Source of the DNA: Beta vulgaris subsp. vulgaris
Taxonomy: Eukaryota; Streptophyta; Magnoliopsida; Caryophyllales; Amaranthaceae
Assembly: GCF_026745355.1 (NCBI RefSeq)
Contig: NC_079202.1
Location: 7,586,129-7,650,128 of the forward strand
Length of the DNA: 64,000 nucleotides
Direction: 5' to 3'
Shown: positions 40,860 through 52,914 of the stretch, one piece after another
How positions within the stretch are numbered: the first letter of the stretch is position 1
How the letters are laid out: every line of letters begins with the position of its first letter
The notes under the pieces: generated by a model
The model's database searches: none
Told to the model about the DNA's origin: nothing
What the model saw: only the letters and a program-made list of their open reading frames with translations
Program-made: the position numbers and the translations under genes

Positions 40860-41640
40860 GCTGACCTTCTCTTACCTTCATCCTCTTTGGGTGATTTCTT
40901 CTGGTCAGTCTAAGCTTGATACTGTTTAAAGTAACCTCTCTGTATCAAGTCTTCAATGCCATCCTTCAAATCTTTACATTCATCTCTGACATGGCCTTAA
41001 TCTCTATGGACAATTACAGTTGTCGGCCGAATGCTCTTAAACCAAGTTTGCACTAAATCGAAAAAAGTTAAAGGGAACACTTTCCACCAGATAAAGTCTG
41101 TGTTAGTGTACAATAGCATGTGTCCTTTATAAGAGGATATGTGATCCTCAAGGTCTATTTTGTTGTCATACTTGCATGTCGGCATTTTGATTTTCTCCAT
41201 GGGCTTTTGGAGTATGGCAGTGAAGAATGGGGAGGAGCGAAGTGATACCGGTGCTCGACATCGATTCACCTCACTCTCCCTTCTAAGTTGGGATGACGAT
41301 TGGACCTCGGTGTCATGATAAGTTTCTTCTTATTCGCCTCCCACCGGCTCGGTGGGTCTGTTCGAATTTTCCACATTATCCGGATTACCCTTACTTCGTT
41401 CACCCTAACGGCCAATAAGGAAATATCAAAGCTTTCTAACAGGGTTATGTGGCCTTTTCGGGGGACGCTTCTTGGCGCAATCGACCTGTAGAGTCTGGCT
41501 TGCCATAGCTTGGAAGACGTCGGCAACACTCTAGAGTTGTTCAGGACTAAACATGTGTTGTAAAGATTCAAATATTTTAGGCTCGGGGGACTCAGCAAAC
41601 CTTTTGCGTTTGTCCGCTGGTTTGGAGGATCCAACCGACG
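40860..41640 (-). pseudogene. Gypsy-type gag fragment
   Basis: Minus-strand frames contain FFTAILQKPMEKIKMPTCKYD, DNKIDLEDHISSYKGHMLL (overlapping pieces), VFPLTFFDLVQTWFKSI and, after a stop near 40998, GHVRDECKDLKDGIEDLIQR with RGYFKQY. These follow retrotransposon gag order, the last part resembling the knuckle-side E-C-x-x-L-K-x-x-I-E-D-L-I pattern. Gag forms the particle that packages element RNA. Frameshifts and stops show decay, and no intact frame remains. Confidence 0.75.
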
Positions 41641-41796
41641 GTTGTGGAGTTTTAAATTAAAGCCAAGTGGGCATATTTCCAGAATGTTATTATTTTCATA
41701 GCTGCTGACGATTGCTTAGGATCCATGGGGTAGGTTGGCTGGCAAGATGATGGCTTAAAACTAAGGTATAGTTCACTCCTCCTTCTAGCACCAATT

Positions 41797-42292
41797 GTTA
41801 CAGTATGGAATAAATCCTATTAGGGTGAACTGTTATCCCTTGACCACGCACGCCGGTTCAAAATCCTGAAAGAGAGAACACGTAAACTACTCTCGGGGGT
41901 TGATCCGAGGAACGCCTCTCTGATGCCTAAGTTAGCACAAGTATTGCCAGTAAATCTCAAGTAGAGTGCATCATTGTTTGTGAACGTACCTTATGACTCA
42001 GATCATGGGGGTATTTATAGAAGCCGGCAGTGTCCCAAGCAAGGTAGGACGCCACTCCTATTGGTTGGACATAATTCTATCCTCTTTAGATACTTATCTT
42101 TAGATCCATAGGCCTGTTGAGTAAGTACTGGATCAAGCCCAGGCTCATTAAGCATGGCCCGGGTATTACACACCGATAAGGTCCCCCTTAAGTACCGGCA
42201 TAACAGACGTACCGGTATCGGGCACATGTAATCCCTAGTTATCAAGGAATGCCAAGATGGTTTGACCATGTCGGTCAATGAAGGTCCATACA
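41797..42292 (-). repeat. LTR of the truncated gypsy-type element
   Basis: A 496 bp segment with TGTTACAG at one limit and TCCATACA at the other (TG...CA). On the minus strand a TATA-like TCTATAAATACCCC lies near 42008-42022. The boundary at 41797 is set by the adjacent primer site. The 42292 boundary is inferred from TG/CA only. Confidence 0.6.
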
Positions 42293-42805
42293 GCTTGGAG
42301 CGTCGTTGATAGATTGCAGAGAAGAAATGAGGTTAACACAATCCGTGAGGAGAAATTAGTGATGTTAAGGGATGGCAACGGGCCGGATCTGGACCGGGTC
42401 CAGGTGGACCCAGATCCATATCCGTTTTCAGACCCTGGATCCAGATCCGACCCGGATCCGTCGGGTCTAAGAAAGTTGGACCCAGATCCGGGTCCAAAAC
42501 GGGTCCAAAACGGTTCCGACTCATTTCATGCAATTTCACCTACTTTGTGATATTAAAATGATTTCCAAAGCGATTAAAATGATTTCCGAAGCGTTGAAAC
42601 GCTAATTGTTCACATCTCCAAGACTCCAACGGATGGAAGATCAATTTCATTACAACTAAGAAATAGAAAAACCAATAAAACTACAATAAATTGTACACAA
42701 ATGTCTTCCCAATAACCATCCGAATAATATAACAAAAAAGAAACAAAGTAACAACAACATCTCATCAGAAACGTTCATCTCCCACACTTCCATTTCCCAA
42801 GAGCT

Positions 42806-45216
42806 CTAATCTTCATCGCTACTAATATCATCAACATCCTACAACATAAAACCAACCAACAAAATTTATTAAAAAAATCTATGATATCATATTTGTAAAT
42901 ATAATATGTAAATAATAAATTTCTTAGCATTACCATGTCAATAATATCTATCATTTCCGCATCATCCTCACAATCTTCATTAATAGTGGAACAAGCATGA
43001 GTTCCTTCAAGGGTGTCTTTATCATAAAGAAAAAAAAACAAAAAAAATTAGATAATAATATCAATTATAAAATAAGAGGAGAACCATAAGTATATACGAC
43101 TTATAAAGTTAAAATTACCTTTGACATCATCAATCATCCAATTTTGCAAACACATCAAAGCCTCCACGGTTTGTGAATGAAGCCTAGAACGGTGAGCACT
43201 ACCACTCTTCCACCCATGCTAAATGCACTTTCCGAAGCAACCGATGAGACCGGAATTGCAAGAATATCCTTTGCAATTTTTTTCAAAGTAGGGTAATGTT
43301 TGTCTCTTTTCCACCAATCAAGAACATCAAATGCATTATCCTCGGGTTCGGTAGCACTCTCCAAGTATTGTTCAACTCACCCTTCACCGGCATCATCCTA
43401 TTTTTAGTCTCTTTGCTCTAGCAAACTCATCCTCATCACCATCCTCATGAAACCCTTTTGTTAATGGTGATTGTTCATTCACTACATGACTTTTATTTTG
43501 ATACTCAAGGACAAGATTATCAAGAGTCTTTCTTACTCTTATCAATTCAACATTAGCACCATCTCCACATAACCTCCCAAAATAATGAGTCACACAATCC
43601 ATTTTGTTTCTTGGATCTAAAATAGCGGCAATGGCCAAAATCCCATTAATGTGTGACCAATATTTGTCAAACTTTTCAACCATACTCTTAGCCATAGTCC
43701 TAACAACCTCATTATCTCCATCTTCCATCCAACGACTCAAAGCAAGTCTAATCTCACAAACCGTCCTAAAAAACAAATTCGAAGTAGGACGATTCCTAAT
43801 AGAGAAAACCTTAGTCGCCTTATAGAAAATTTCCAACTTTTGACAAACAATAGTAGCCATATTCCAATCATGTTCACTAGGAACAACAAATTTCAACCTT
43901 TTATTTAAACGTTTCAACTTATTAAAAACTTCTTTGAAAGGCAAACTAGATTCAAGCATCAAAAAGGTAGAATTCCATCTAGTTTTGCAATCAAGACCAA
44001 CCCTTTTAACCTTAGTCATATTCAAAACACGACAAACTCTTCAAACTTTTCAATCCTTTTAGGGGTAGACATCCAAAAAGCAATACACTCCGAACTTTTA
44101 CAATTGCAGAATCAATCATATTTAACCCATCTTTAACAATCAAATTTAAAATATGAGCACTACACCTCATATGTAAAAAGTCTCCACCCAACACTAAACA
44201 ACTACTTTCCAATTTCTCCATTAACACATTAATCATGGCATCATTTGTTGTACAATTATCAACAATAGAAGAAATTTTGTTCTCCAAACAATAATGAGAA
44301 AAACAATCCATACGGATCTTAGCAATAACCCCCTTGGTGTGCGGGCATGGAACAAAACAAAACCTATACAAACTACAAATAATAAATAATGACGTAACAT
44401 AAATCTATTTATTTTAAACAAAACTAAATTATTATCATATAACCATAAAATAAACAAACTAATTAAAACATTACCTCAATGTTCGATTATGCAAGACCCA
44501 ATTTTGATCGATGAAATGTGATGTCACGGCCATATACCCTTTCTTTTGGTTGGAAGCAGTCCACATGTCAGTTGTAATAGCCACTCTACCCTCACTATTC
44601 TCCAACAAAGCTTTAAGCGAACTCCTCTCATTGTTGTACATTTTCAACACATCACTCTTCAATGTGTTTCTTGAAATCATCTTGAAATTATCATTCAAGC
44701 TCTTCACAAAGCTCCTAAAACCCATGTGATCAACAATGGACAACGGGTATTCATGGATTACCACCATTCTAACCAACTCCCTCCTCGAAACTTCTTGATC
44801 AAAATCACTTTCTTTTGCTTTTCCTTAATCGCCAAAGAAGTAGATCCATCTGATTCTTCTTTGATCTTCAACTGTGTTTGACCCGCTGCAAGGTTTAAAT
44901 GTCTTGCTGAACATGTATTCTTGGCATGTTTGAGGAGGTGTGAAGTCCCACTACTTCCACTATAAGAGAGTGTTTTTTTACAATTCTTACACTTTGCCTT
45001 TTTCACATCATTAACCATTACCAACTCAAAATAATTCCATGCCCTAGAAGTTAGTTTCTTATTTGACTTAAGATCACAACTTGCCTCTTTTTCTTTGTCA
45101 CCCTCAACAAAGCCTTCGGAATCCCCTTCTTCCCTCCAATAATCAAGCACCTCAAATGGTTGTTTATTAGGGTGAGTAGAACTAGCATCACTATCTTTAG
45201 GAGTAACTCCATCCAT
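42806..45216 (-). pseudogene. hAT (BED zinc-finger, RICESLEEPER-type) transposase, broken
   Basis: Starts MDGVTPKDSDASSTHPN. A BED zinc finger follows (TSRAWNYFELV, then CKNCKKTLSYSGSSGTSHL and KHAKNTC), then VVIHEYPLSIVDHMGFR, ITTDMWTASNQKKGYM, an intron with GT...AG ends (44474-44364), then RFCFVPCPHTKGVIAKI, KTRWNSTFLMLESSLPF and FDKYWSHINGILAIAAILD. The dimerisation domain (WWKRDKHYPTLKKIAKDIL, SVASESAFSMGG) precedes probable short acidic last exons ending DVDDISSDED-stop at 42806. The protein binds the element ends and catalyses excision and insertion. Frameshifts near 44815, 44095, 44040 and 43210 and stops near 43395 disable it. It is better preserved than the hAT relic at 9690-11540. 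Confidence 0.9.
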
Positions 45217-45396
45217 ATTCTACAATAACAATAACAACAAACAATAGTAACCAACATAAACATACTAACTATACTAACATACTAACTTAATTCTTCAATA
45301 AATTCAAATCATTTTTTCAATTTAATTTTCAATTCAATTTAAACAATACTAACTACACTAACATACTAACTATACTAACATACTATCTATACTAAG

Positions 45397-46003
45397 TGTT
45401 GTAGCCTAAAAATCAAGGGCTACTAAGATGACATGTGGCATTCGCTTAGGCAAAGAAAAGTACAAAGGCCTGCAGGTTCTTTGGGCTAAAGTACACTTTT
45501 CTGAGGAAAAGGTGTACTGAAAAGCTTCTTGTGGCCTAAAATTGTACTTAGGCCCAATACAAGTGAAGCCTGATTCAGCTAAAGGGTAAATTGTATTGAC
45601 AAATCAGCATTTGCCACGTGTCACCATATTATTGCTTAGCCAATCAGATGCTCCCAAATTAGGGTGACATCAAGGCACAGCAGTCATTCCAAACAGTATA
45701 AATAGTCCTTGATTTCAGGGTGAAAGGTACGTTTTTCAGAGCATAGTACTGTTACTCTGCCATAAATTCTTATCTTTCTCTCTCTACTTTCTCTCTCTAA
45801 AAGTTCCTCAATATCCCTGATATCTTACTTAAGCTTCGGAGGGGGAAATACCACCCAAACATCCAGGGTGGGTCCCTTTTTTACAGGTTGCTGGTCAGAA
45901 GTCTGCATTGGGATTTGAACCAATCATTGTTGCACAAGTCTCCATTCTTAGAACCCATCTTTGGGAGTGTGATATAAGTTTGCTATTTTTACACTGCATA
46001 ACA
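45397..46003 (+). repeat. 5' LTR of the gag-only element
   Basis: 607 bp, beginning TGTTGTAGCCTAAAAATC and ending CTGCATAACA. A TATAAATA box lies at 45697-45704, with CT-rich leader sequence downstream. Its sequence is paralleled by 52915-53504. Confidence 0.95.
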
Positions 46004-46032
46004 TTTGGCGCCGTCTGTGGGAAGACGCAACA

Positions 46033-48593
46033 ATGACGGATTGTCACTCATCAAACGTGGCGAGGAACAGAAGTTTCAGGGTTCAAGTAGAAGATACTGT
46101 AGATGACGAGAGGCCACCCCGAGGACGGGACAGGCATCATGCTGCCGTTCATATTGAGGGAAGGACAGTGACCCCTGTTATCCAGGAAAATCTTGATCGT
46201 CCAGTGACAGCTGGTCACTTAGAGAATGTCTTAAATGACTTCCAGAGCAGGATGGCCGCTGTCATGGAAGAGCAGATTAAGAACAATATGTTGTTGTGTC
46301 AGATAAGTCCAGGAGGAGAGGCAGCAGAGCCGCTCATAAGGAGGTCTCAAGAGGGTCGTCCAGGGACTAGCCGGCCACCTCGGCCAGAGCTGTCCAGGCC
46401 GCCTTCCAAAGGAAAGCAGCCAGGTGTTAGTGACTCAAGGAGGAAGATGGACTGGAAGTTGGTAGTCCGTCCAGGAGACAATATTCCCCCTACCGGCCAC
46501 AAAATGGAGACAGATGCTAGGGAGTATCTGGAAGCCAAGAGAGTTGCAGCCCAGCAGCGCTCAGCCTCTGGTTCCACTCCTTATATGAAGGGCCCGTCAT
46601 TGAGGCTTCCGTCCAGGATAGTAGGACGCAGTCATGGACCTTCGACTTTTCAGCCAAGGCAAGAAAAAACAGTTTTGCAGCCAATGGTGTATAGGCGTCA
46701 GGCCTTAGCTTACACCTCTTCTAATCTGGTACTAAAAGAGTACCGCCGGGAGCATCGCCGGGAGCACATACCCATTGAGGGTCAGGTTGGGGCACTCCAG
46801 ATCAATTGGCCAACTCCTTTCTCGGTCAGAATTATGGATTCCCCTCCTTTCCCAAAGGTTAAGCTCCCGACAATCGAGCCTTTCGATGGAACAACAGATC
46901 CAGATGATCATTTGTCAGCCTATAAGCACTAGATGTACGTCCAAGGAGTTGACGACGCTACATGGTGTAAGAATTTTCCAGCCACATTGAAGGGAGTGGC
47001 GCAGAAGTGGTTCAACAATTTGCCTCCTAACTCAGTGAACAATTTCACTGAGCTTAGTATCTTGTTTACCAGCCATTTTGTGGAAAATCGTCAAGAGCAG
47101 AAGACAAGCATGCACTTAGGTAAGGTAGTTCAAGGGCCTAAAGAAGCCTTAAGGAGTTATGTGAAGCGGTTCAATTTGGAAGCATTGCAGATCCAAGATC
47201 TGAATGCTGGAGTGGCGTTTGACGCCTTCATCCGAGGTCTAAGACCTGGCAGCTTTAAGTTTGATTTAGTGAAGAAGAAGATACAACCTTAACAGAGGCT
47301 CTGAAGGAAGCCGAAGCATTCATCCATGCCACGGAAGTTTGTGCAGAAGCCAAACAGCCGGAGGCGAAGAAAGCTGAAGAGGCAGTTCAGCCAAAAAAGA
47401 GTCTCCCCAAGAAAGCTGAAACTTGGGCGATGACTTCAATAACCACCTCGTCCAAGAGGAGCAGGAGGTCTGAGCCGGCAGCCTCAGTTGAGCCCATAGA
47501 GTTCAACAAAGATCAGTATTCCATTCTCATGGAAATTAAAGATCTGCATGAGTTGAAGGCGCGGCAGAGATGAAGACGCCCTACAGGAATAGGGACAAAA
47601 GCAAGTATTGTCATTTCCACAAGGATTGTGGTCATGAAACGAATGAGTGCAAGCATCTCAAGAGAGCATTGGAGGATTTGGCCCGAAAGGGAAAAATGAA
47701 CTCTTATCTACCTTCGTCAGGAAGAAAATTCCAGAAAAAAGACAATCGTCAGGGAAGAAGGATGGATGACGAAAGTACTGATGAAGACGTTGTAATGGTA
47801 ATCTCTGGGGATTCGCGGCTGGAGGTCCAACAACTCGCGGCCATAAAAACTATCTGAGGGAACTCAGCCAGGTGATGCTCACCAATCACGCAGAGGCTGA
47901 TCCTTTTCCCAAGATAGTGGTCAGTGAGCAGGATCGGGGAAAGATAAGAACCCCTCATGACGACCCGCTGGTGGTGGAAATGAAGATTGCTAATCTCAGG
48001 GTGCGACGGATCCTGATTGATACAGGAAGTTCCACCGACATCATCAGCGCGGATTGTCTCTCAAGATTAAAGTTTGATGAGAATGAATTGGTGCATGTAA
48101 ATCATCCTATCATTGGTTTCGGCGGGGGGGTAATTCATCCTATGGGGACGGTTACCCTACCCGTCAGGGTTGGAGACAAGGAAGCTGCGAGAACGCTTTT
48201 TGTGAAGTTCCTGGTAGTACGAGATCTGACAGCATACAATGTCATCCTCGGACGACCTACCTTAAATCATATTAAAGCCGTCATTGTAACTCACCTGATG
48301 CTCATGAAATTTGAGTGTGATGGTGGGAAAGTTGGGTCTTTGTATGGAGACCAGCAGGCGGCTAGAGAATGCTATCTTACTACTTTGAGACCATCATCAT
48401 GAAAGAGAAATCAGAGCGGCCAAAGGCCATGGAGGATGAGCCGGCCGAAAAGGTGAAAGGCCATATAAGTGAGTTGAAGCATGAGGTAGAGAAGGCTCAG
48501 GCAAAGCCCCTCCAAGAGGGCAAGCCGTCCATGCTCTTACCTAGCAAGAAAAGGAGATGTTTGTCTATTATAAGAAGAAAAATAAGCATCTGA
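46033..48593 (+). pseudogene. gag-protease of the non-autonomous LTR element, broken
   Basis: Begins MTDCHSSNVARNRSFRVQ, 27 bases after the primer site. The gag domain (PF03732 type) reads VKLPTIEPFDGTTDPDDHL, NFPATLKGVAQKWFNNLP, TSHFVENRQEQKTSMHL and SYVKRFNLEALQIQDLN. A knuckle-like KYCHFHKDCGHETNECKHL (about 47597) and a protease with LIDTGSSTDIIS (Asp codon at 48019) and LGRPTLNHIKAV follow. Gag packages the RNA and the protease cleaves gag. A TAG at 46930 and frameshifts near 47286, 47572 and 47850 break it. After 48600 only a short echo of the start of pol survives. Confidence 0.9.
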
Positions 48594-48599
48594 AGAAGT

Positions 48600-49915
48600 A
48601 ATGGCTATCATGAGCTTGGGACAGAAGTCCAGAGCTAGTGGAAGCCCATGGAAATCTTTTTAAATCCAGAGCGTCCGGAGAGGACATTGAAGATTGGATT
48701 CGTCTATGTTCTGAAACAAGGAGTCTTAGTTGCCTCGACATGATACCTTGAGAAAGTGTAATCTTTTCTTAGTACCTCACAATGAAAAAAGTAGAAATGT
48801 TATACATGTACCTTGGCTCTCCGGTCAAGCAAATTCATATAATACAGCTCTACTTCTCTCCTATGACTGTCCTCTGTTTGATTTTGTTTGCTTGATTTAG
48901 TTAAAAATGCATACTATCGTTCAAGCTGACTAATAACAGAAAGCAGCAAGTAAAAACACCTTCTATTAGGAGATCGGCTAACATGTTATCATCCTTATAA
49001 GGACAAGTACATGGAATCGGCCTACACCTTGTTTACTTAAAGAGTAAACATCTCCTAAACAAGGTCGGCTGGAATTAGGACGCCTTAGTAAAGTATCCTA
49101 CTTTCCGTCCAAAGCCATATTCGAAATAACAACCTTAGTAAAGGAACAAGTTATTTCACAATTTAACAAAGATGGACGGGTTACAATAACCTTCATAAAA
49201 TGTCTAAGTTATTAAGCAAATTATGGTCTTTCTCCTTTTGAACAAAGAAAGGTCACTAAGACCTCTTCGTCCAAGAAGGGGGGCATATAGGGACCTAATT
49301 TATTGCAAATAACTAAATCTTTGTCCAATGACGAATAATAGCCAAAATTCAGGCCGAGCAAGTTATTAACTTAACAGTTCTTAAACTCACAAGTTTTCAA
49401 CTTATGGCATCTGGTAAACGTCTTGATATATTCGGCCAAAAAGAGCCATTGGTCATATGAAGTGTGTGTTAGGACGAATTGCTTTCTACTTGGGCATAAA
49501 TATTTGATCATGGTGGCAGCTTTGGTAGCGTCCGTAACAAGTTTTTTGTTCTCTTTCCTGGTCTTCGGCAATAAAGTTGCGAGCAAAGAGCTGTCAAAGG
49601 AAAGACGAAAAATTGTTAGGACGAATGCAAAATTGAAAAAATATATCCAAGTATAGAATTCAAAACGTCCAAGGAAAAAGTTACCTCAGCAGCCAGTTAA
49701 GACATGTAGCCAACATGCCCTTGATGAGGCTCCCCTCAAACCTTGATGTGATACCCTTGCCTTTTTAGGGGGTGGGGCATCGCTGGTAGTGGCCGGTTTT
49801 TCTTGACGGCCGCTTCTCCGCCAACACTTTGGACGTTGGGGCATTTTTCTGAAAAAAGTAAAAATGTTAGTCAAAAGCAATTAAAGGGAAAAGAGAAAGG
49901 AAGATGTCCAACACT
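48600..49915. other. Non-coding internal region of the gag-only element
   Basis: Holds the end of the pol echo, then sequence with no sense-strand protein similarity. Minus-strand frames at 49371-49586 (TRKENKKLVTDATKAATMI) and 49686-49880 (containing SDAPPPKKARVSH, a nuclear-signal-like stretch) could be relics of an antisense ORF, as some large gypsy-type elements carry. The evidence is weak. Confidence 0.35.
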
Positions 49916-49919
49916 AGCT

Positions 49920-52816
49920 CTAGACGTTTTGCTCTTCAAAAAGAGCTCGTCTAGAAGTTCATTCAGACGTTCTGCTCACAAAGAAGCAGCTCGTCCAGAG
50001 TCAATTCAGGACGTTTTGCTCTTCAAAGAAGGAGCTCGTCCAGAAGTTCATTCAGGACGTTTTGCTCTTCGAGAAGAGCTCGTCCAGAAGTTCATTCAGG
50101 ACGTTTTGGCTCCACAAGAAGTACCTCGTCCAGAGTCAATTCAGGACGTTTTGCTCTTCGAAGAAGAGCTCGTCCAGAAGTTCATTGAGGACTTCTGCTC
50201 CACAAAAAAGGAGCTCGTCCAGAGCCAATCAGGACGTTTTGCTCTTCAAAGAAGGAGCTCGTCCAGAAGTTTNNNNNNNNNNNNNNNNNNNNNNNNNNNN
50301 NNNNNNNNNNNNNNNNNNNNNNNNNNNNNNNNNNNNNNNNNNNNNNNNNNNNNNNNNNNNNNNNNNNNNNNNNNNNNNNNNNNNNNNNNNNNNNNNNNNN
50401 NNNNNNNNNNNNNNNNNNNNNNNNNNNNNNNNNNNNNNNNNNNNNNNNNNNNNNNNNNNNNNNNNNNNNNNNNNNNNNNNNNNNNNNNNNNNNNNNNNNN
50501 NNNNNNNNNNNNNNNNNNNNNNNNNNNNNNNNNNNNNNNNNNNNNNNNNNNNNNNNNNNNNNNNNNNNNNNNNNNNNNNNNNNNNNNNNNNNNNNNNNNN
50601 NNNNNNNNNNNNNNNNNNNNNNNNNNNNNNNNNNNNNNNNNNNNNNNNNNNNNNNNNNNNNNNNNNNNNNNNNNNNNNNNNNNNNNNNNNNNNNNNNNNN
50701 NNNNNNNNNNNNNNNNNNNNNNNNNNNNNNNNNNNNNNNNNNNNNNNNNNNNNNNNNNNNNNNNNNNNNNNNNNNNNNNNNNNNNNNNNNNNNNNNNNNN
50801 NNNNNNNNNNNNNNNNNNNNNNNNNNNNNNNNNNNNNNNNNNNNNNNNNNNNNNNNNNNNNNNNNNNNNNNNNNNNNNNNNNNNNNNNNNNNNNNNNNNN
50901 NNNNNNNNNNNNNNNNNNNNNNNNNNNNNNNNNNNNNNNNNNNNNNNNNNNNNNNNNNNNNNNNNNNNNNNNNNNNNNNNNNNNNNNNNNNNNNNNNNNN
51001 NNNNNNNNNNNNNNNNNNNNNNNNNNNNNNNNNNNNNNNNNNNNNNNNNNNNNNNNNNNNNNNNNNNNNNNNNNNNNNNNNNNNNNNNNNNNNNNNNNNN
51101 NNNNNNNNNNNNNNNNNNNNNNNNNNNNNNNNNNNNNNNNNNNNNNNNNNNNNNNNNNNNNNNNNNNNNNNNNNNNNNNNNNNNNNNNNNNNNNNNNNNN
51201 NNNNNNNNNNNNNNNNNNNNNNNNNNNNNNNNNNNNNNNNNNNNNNNNNNNNNNNNNNNNNNNNNNNNNNNNATTCAGGACGTTTTGCTCTTCAAAGAAG
51301 GAGCTCGTCCAGAAGTTTATTCAGGACGTTTGCTCTTCAAAGAAGGAGCTCGTCCAGAAGTTAAATCAGATGTTTGCTTCACAAAGAAGGAGCTCGTCCA
51401 GAGTCAATTCAGGACGTTCTGCTCTTCAAAGAAGGAGCTCGTCAGTCAATTCAGGACGTTTTGCTCTTCAAAGAAGGAGCTCGTCCAGAAGTTCATTCAG
51501 GACGTTTTGCTCTTCGAAGAAGGAGCTCGTCCAGAAAGTCATTCAGGACGTTATGCTCCACAAAAGAAGTACCTCGTCCAGAGTCAATTCAGGACGTTTT
51601 GCTCTTCGAAGAAGGAGCTCGTCCAGAAGTTCATTCAGGACGTTCTGCTCCACAAAGAAGGAGCTCGTCCAGAGCCAATTCAGCACGTTTTGCTCTTCAA
51701 AGAAGGGACTCGTGCAGAAGTTCATTCAGGACGTTTTTCTCTTAAAAGAAGGAGCTCGTCCAGAAGTTCATTCAGGACGTTTTGCTCTTCAAAGAAGGAG
51801 CTCGTCCAGAAATAAAATCAGGACGTTTGGCTCCACAAAGAATGAGCTCGTCCTGAGTCAATTCAGGATGTTTTGCTTTTGGAAGAAGGAGATCATCCAG
51901 AAGTTCATTCAAGACGTTTTGCTCTTCAAAGAAGGAGCTTGGCCAGAGTCAGTTCAGGACGTTTTGCTCTTCAAAGAAGGAGCTCGTCCAGAAGTTCATT
52001 CAGGACGTTCTGCTCCAGAAAAGAAGGAGCTCGTCCAGAGCAATTCAGGACGTTTTGCTCTTCAAAGAAGGAGCTCGTCCAGAAGTTATTCAGGACGTTT
52101 TGCTCTTCGAAGAAGGAGCTCGTCTAGAAGTTAAATCAGGACGTTCTGCTCCACAAAGAAGGAGCTCGTCCAGAGTCAGTTCAAGACGTTTTGCTCTTCA
52201 AAGAAGGAGCTCGTCCAGAAGTTCATTCAGGACGTTTTTCTCTTCGAAGAAGGAGCTCGTCCAGAAGTTAAATCAGGACGTTCTGCTCCACAAAGAAGGA
52301 GCTCGTCCAGAGTCAATTCAGGACGTTCTTCTCTTCAAAGAAGGAGCTCGTCCAGAGTCAATTCAGGACGTTTTGCTCTTCAAACAAGGAGCTCGTCCAG
52401 AAGTTCATTCGGGACGTTTTGCTCTTCAAAGAAGGAGCTCGTCCAGAAGTTAAATCAGGACGTTCTGCTCACAAAGAAGAGAGCTCGTCCAGAGCCAATT
52501 CAGGACGTTTTGTCTTCAAAGAAGGGACTCGTCCAGAAGTTCATTCAGGACGTTTTGCTCTTCAAAAAAGGAGCTCGTCCAGAAGTTCATTCAGGACGTT
52601 TTGCTCTTCAAAGAAGGAGCTCGTCCAGAAGTTAAATCAGGACGTTCTGCTCCACAAAGAAGGAGTCGTCCAGAGTCAATTCAGGACGTTTTGTCTTCAA
52701 AGAAGGAGCTCGTCCAGAAGTTCATTCAGGACGTTTTGCTCTTAAAGAAGGAGCTCGTCCAGAAGTTCAGTTCAGGACGTTTTGCTCTTCAAAAAAGGGA
52801 CTCGTCCAGAAAAAAA
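49920..52816. repeat. ~46 bp tandem repeat; each monomer is a near-perfect hairpin
   Basis: About 42 units can be counted outside the gap (8 before, 34 after). A typical unit runs CAGGACGTTTTGCTCTTCAA then AGAAGGAGCTCGTCCAG, followed by an 8-10 base spacer (AAGTTCATT, AGTCAATT or AAGTTAAAT). Within a unit CAGGACG pairs with CGTCCAG (one mismatch) and GCTCTTC with GAAGGAGC (one bulge) around AAA. Variants with CTGCTCCACAAAG for TTGCTCTTCAAAG recur at intervals, hinting at a higher-order pattern. Long open frames (LFKEGARPE, SSRSSFRTFC) come from the repeat and are not genes. The array ends in a run of about 18 A at 52810. Confidence 0.93.
50273..51272. other. Assembly gap, exactly 1000 N
   Basis: All bases are N. 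The round length suggests a placeholder, so the true length of the tandem array is unknown. Confidence 1.
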
Positions 52817-52914
52817 AAAAAAAAAAAGAAAAGAGTAGGGCAGTTCCAGGTCGGTTAAAAGAGGAAATCAACCGTCTTAGCGCCTAAATGGTAACTTCCT
52901 TTTTAAGGGGCAAA

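Larger units (their letters stand above)
40640..42292 (-). mobile_element. Truncated gypsy-type LTR element
   Basis: On the minus strand: an LTR (42292 down to 41797), a primer site ATTGGTGCTAGAAGGAGG just inside it, and gag pieces down to about 40900. No protease, reverse transcriptase or second LTR was found, so the element is cut off at its 3' side. Gag and primer site point to the gypsy (Metaviridae) group. Confidence 0.75.

Noticed and set aside
49803..52134. Long open frames (670-690 codons) through the tandem array and the N gap
   Set aside because: They run through 1000 undetermined bases and consist of repeat translation in several frames at once. No start context or protein family supports them.
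49920..52816. Regular repeats that might suggest a CRISPR array
   Set aside because: This is plant nuclear DNA; the spacers are 8-10 bases and themselves repeated, the units vary, and the array lies inside an LTR retroelement.
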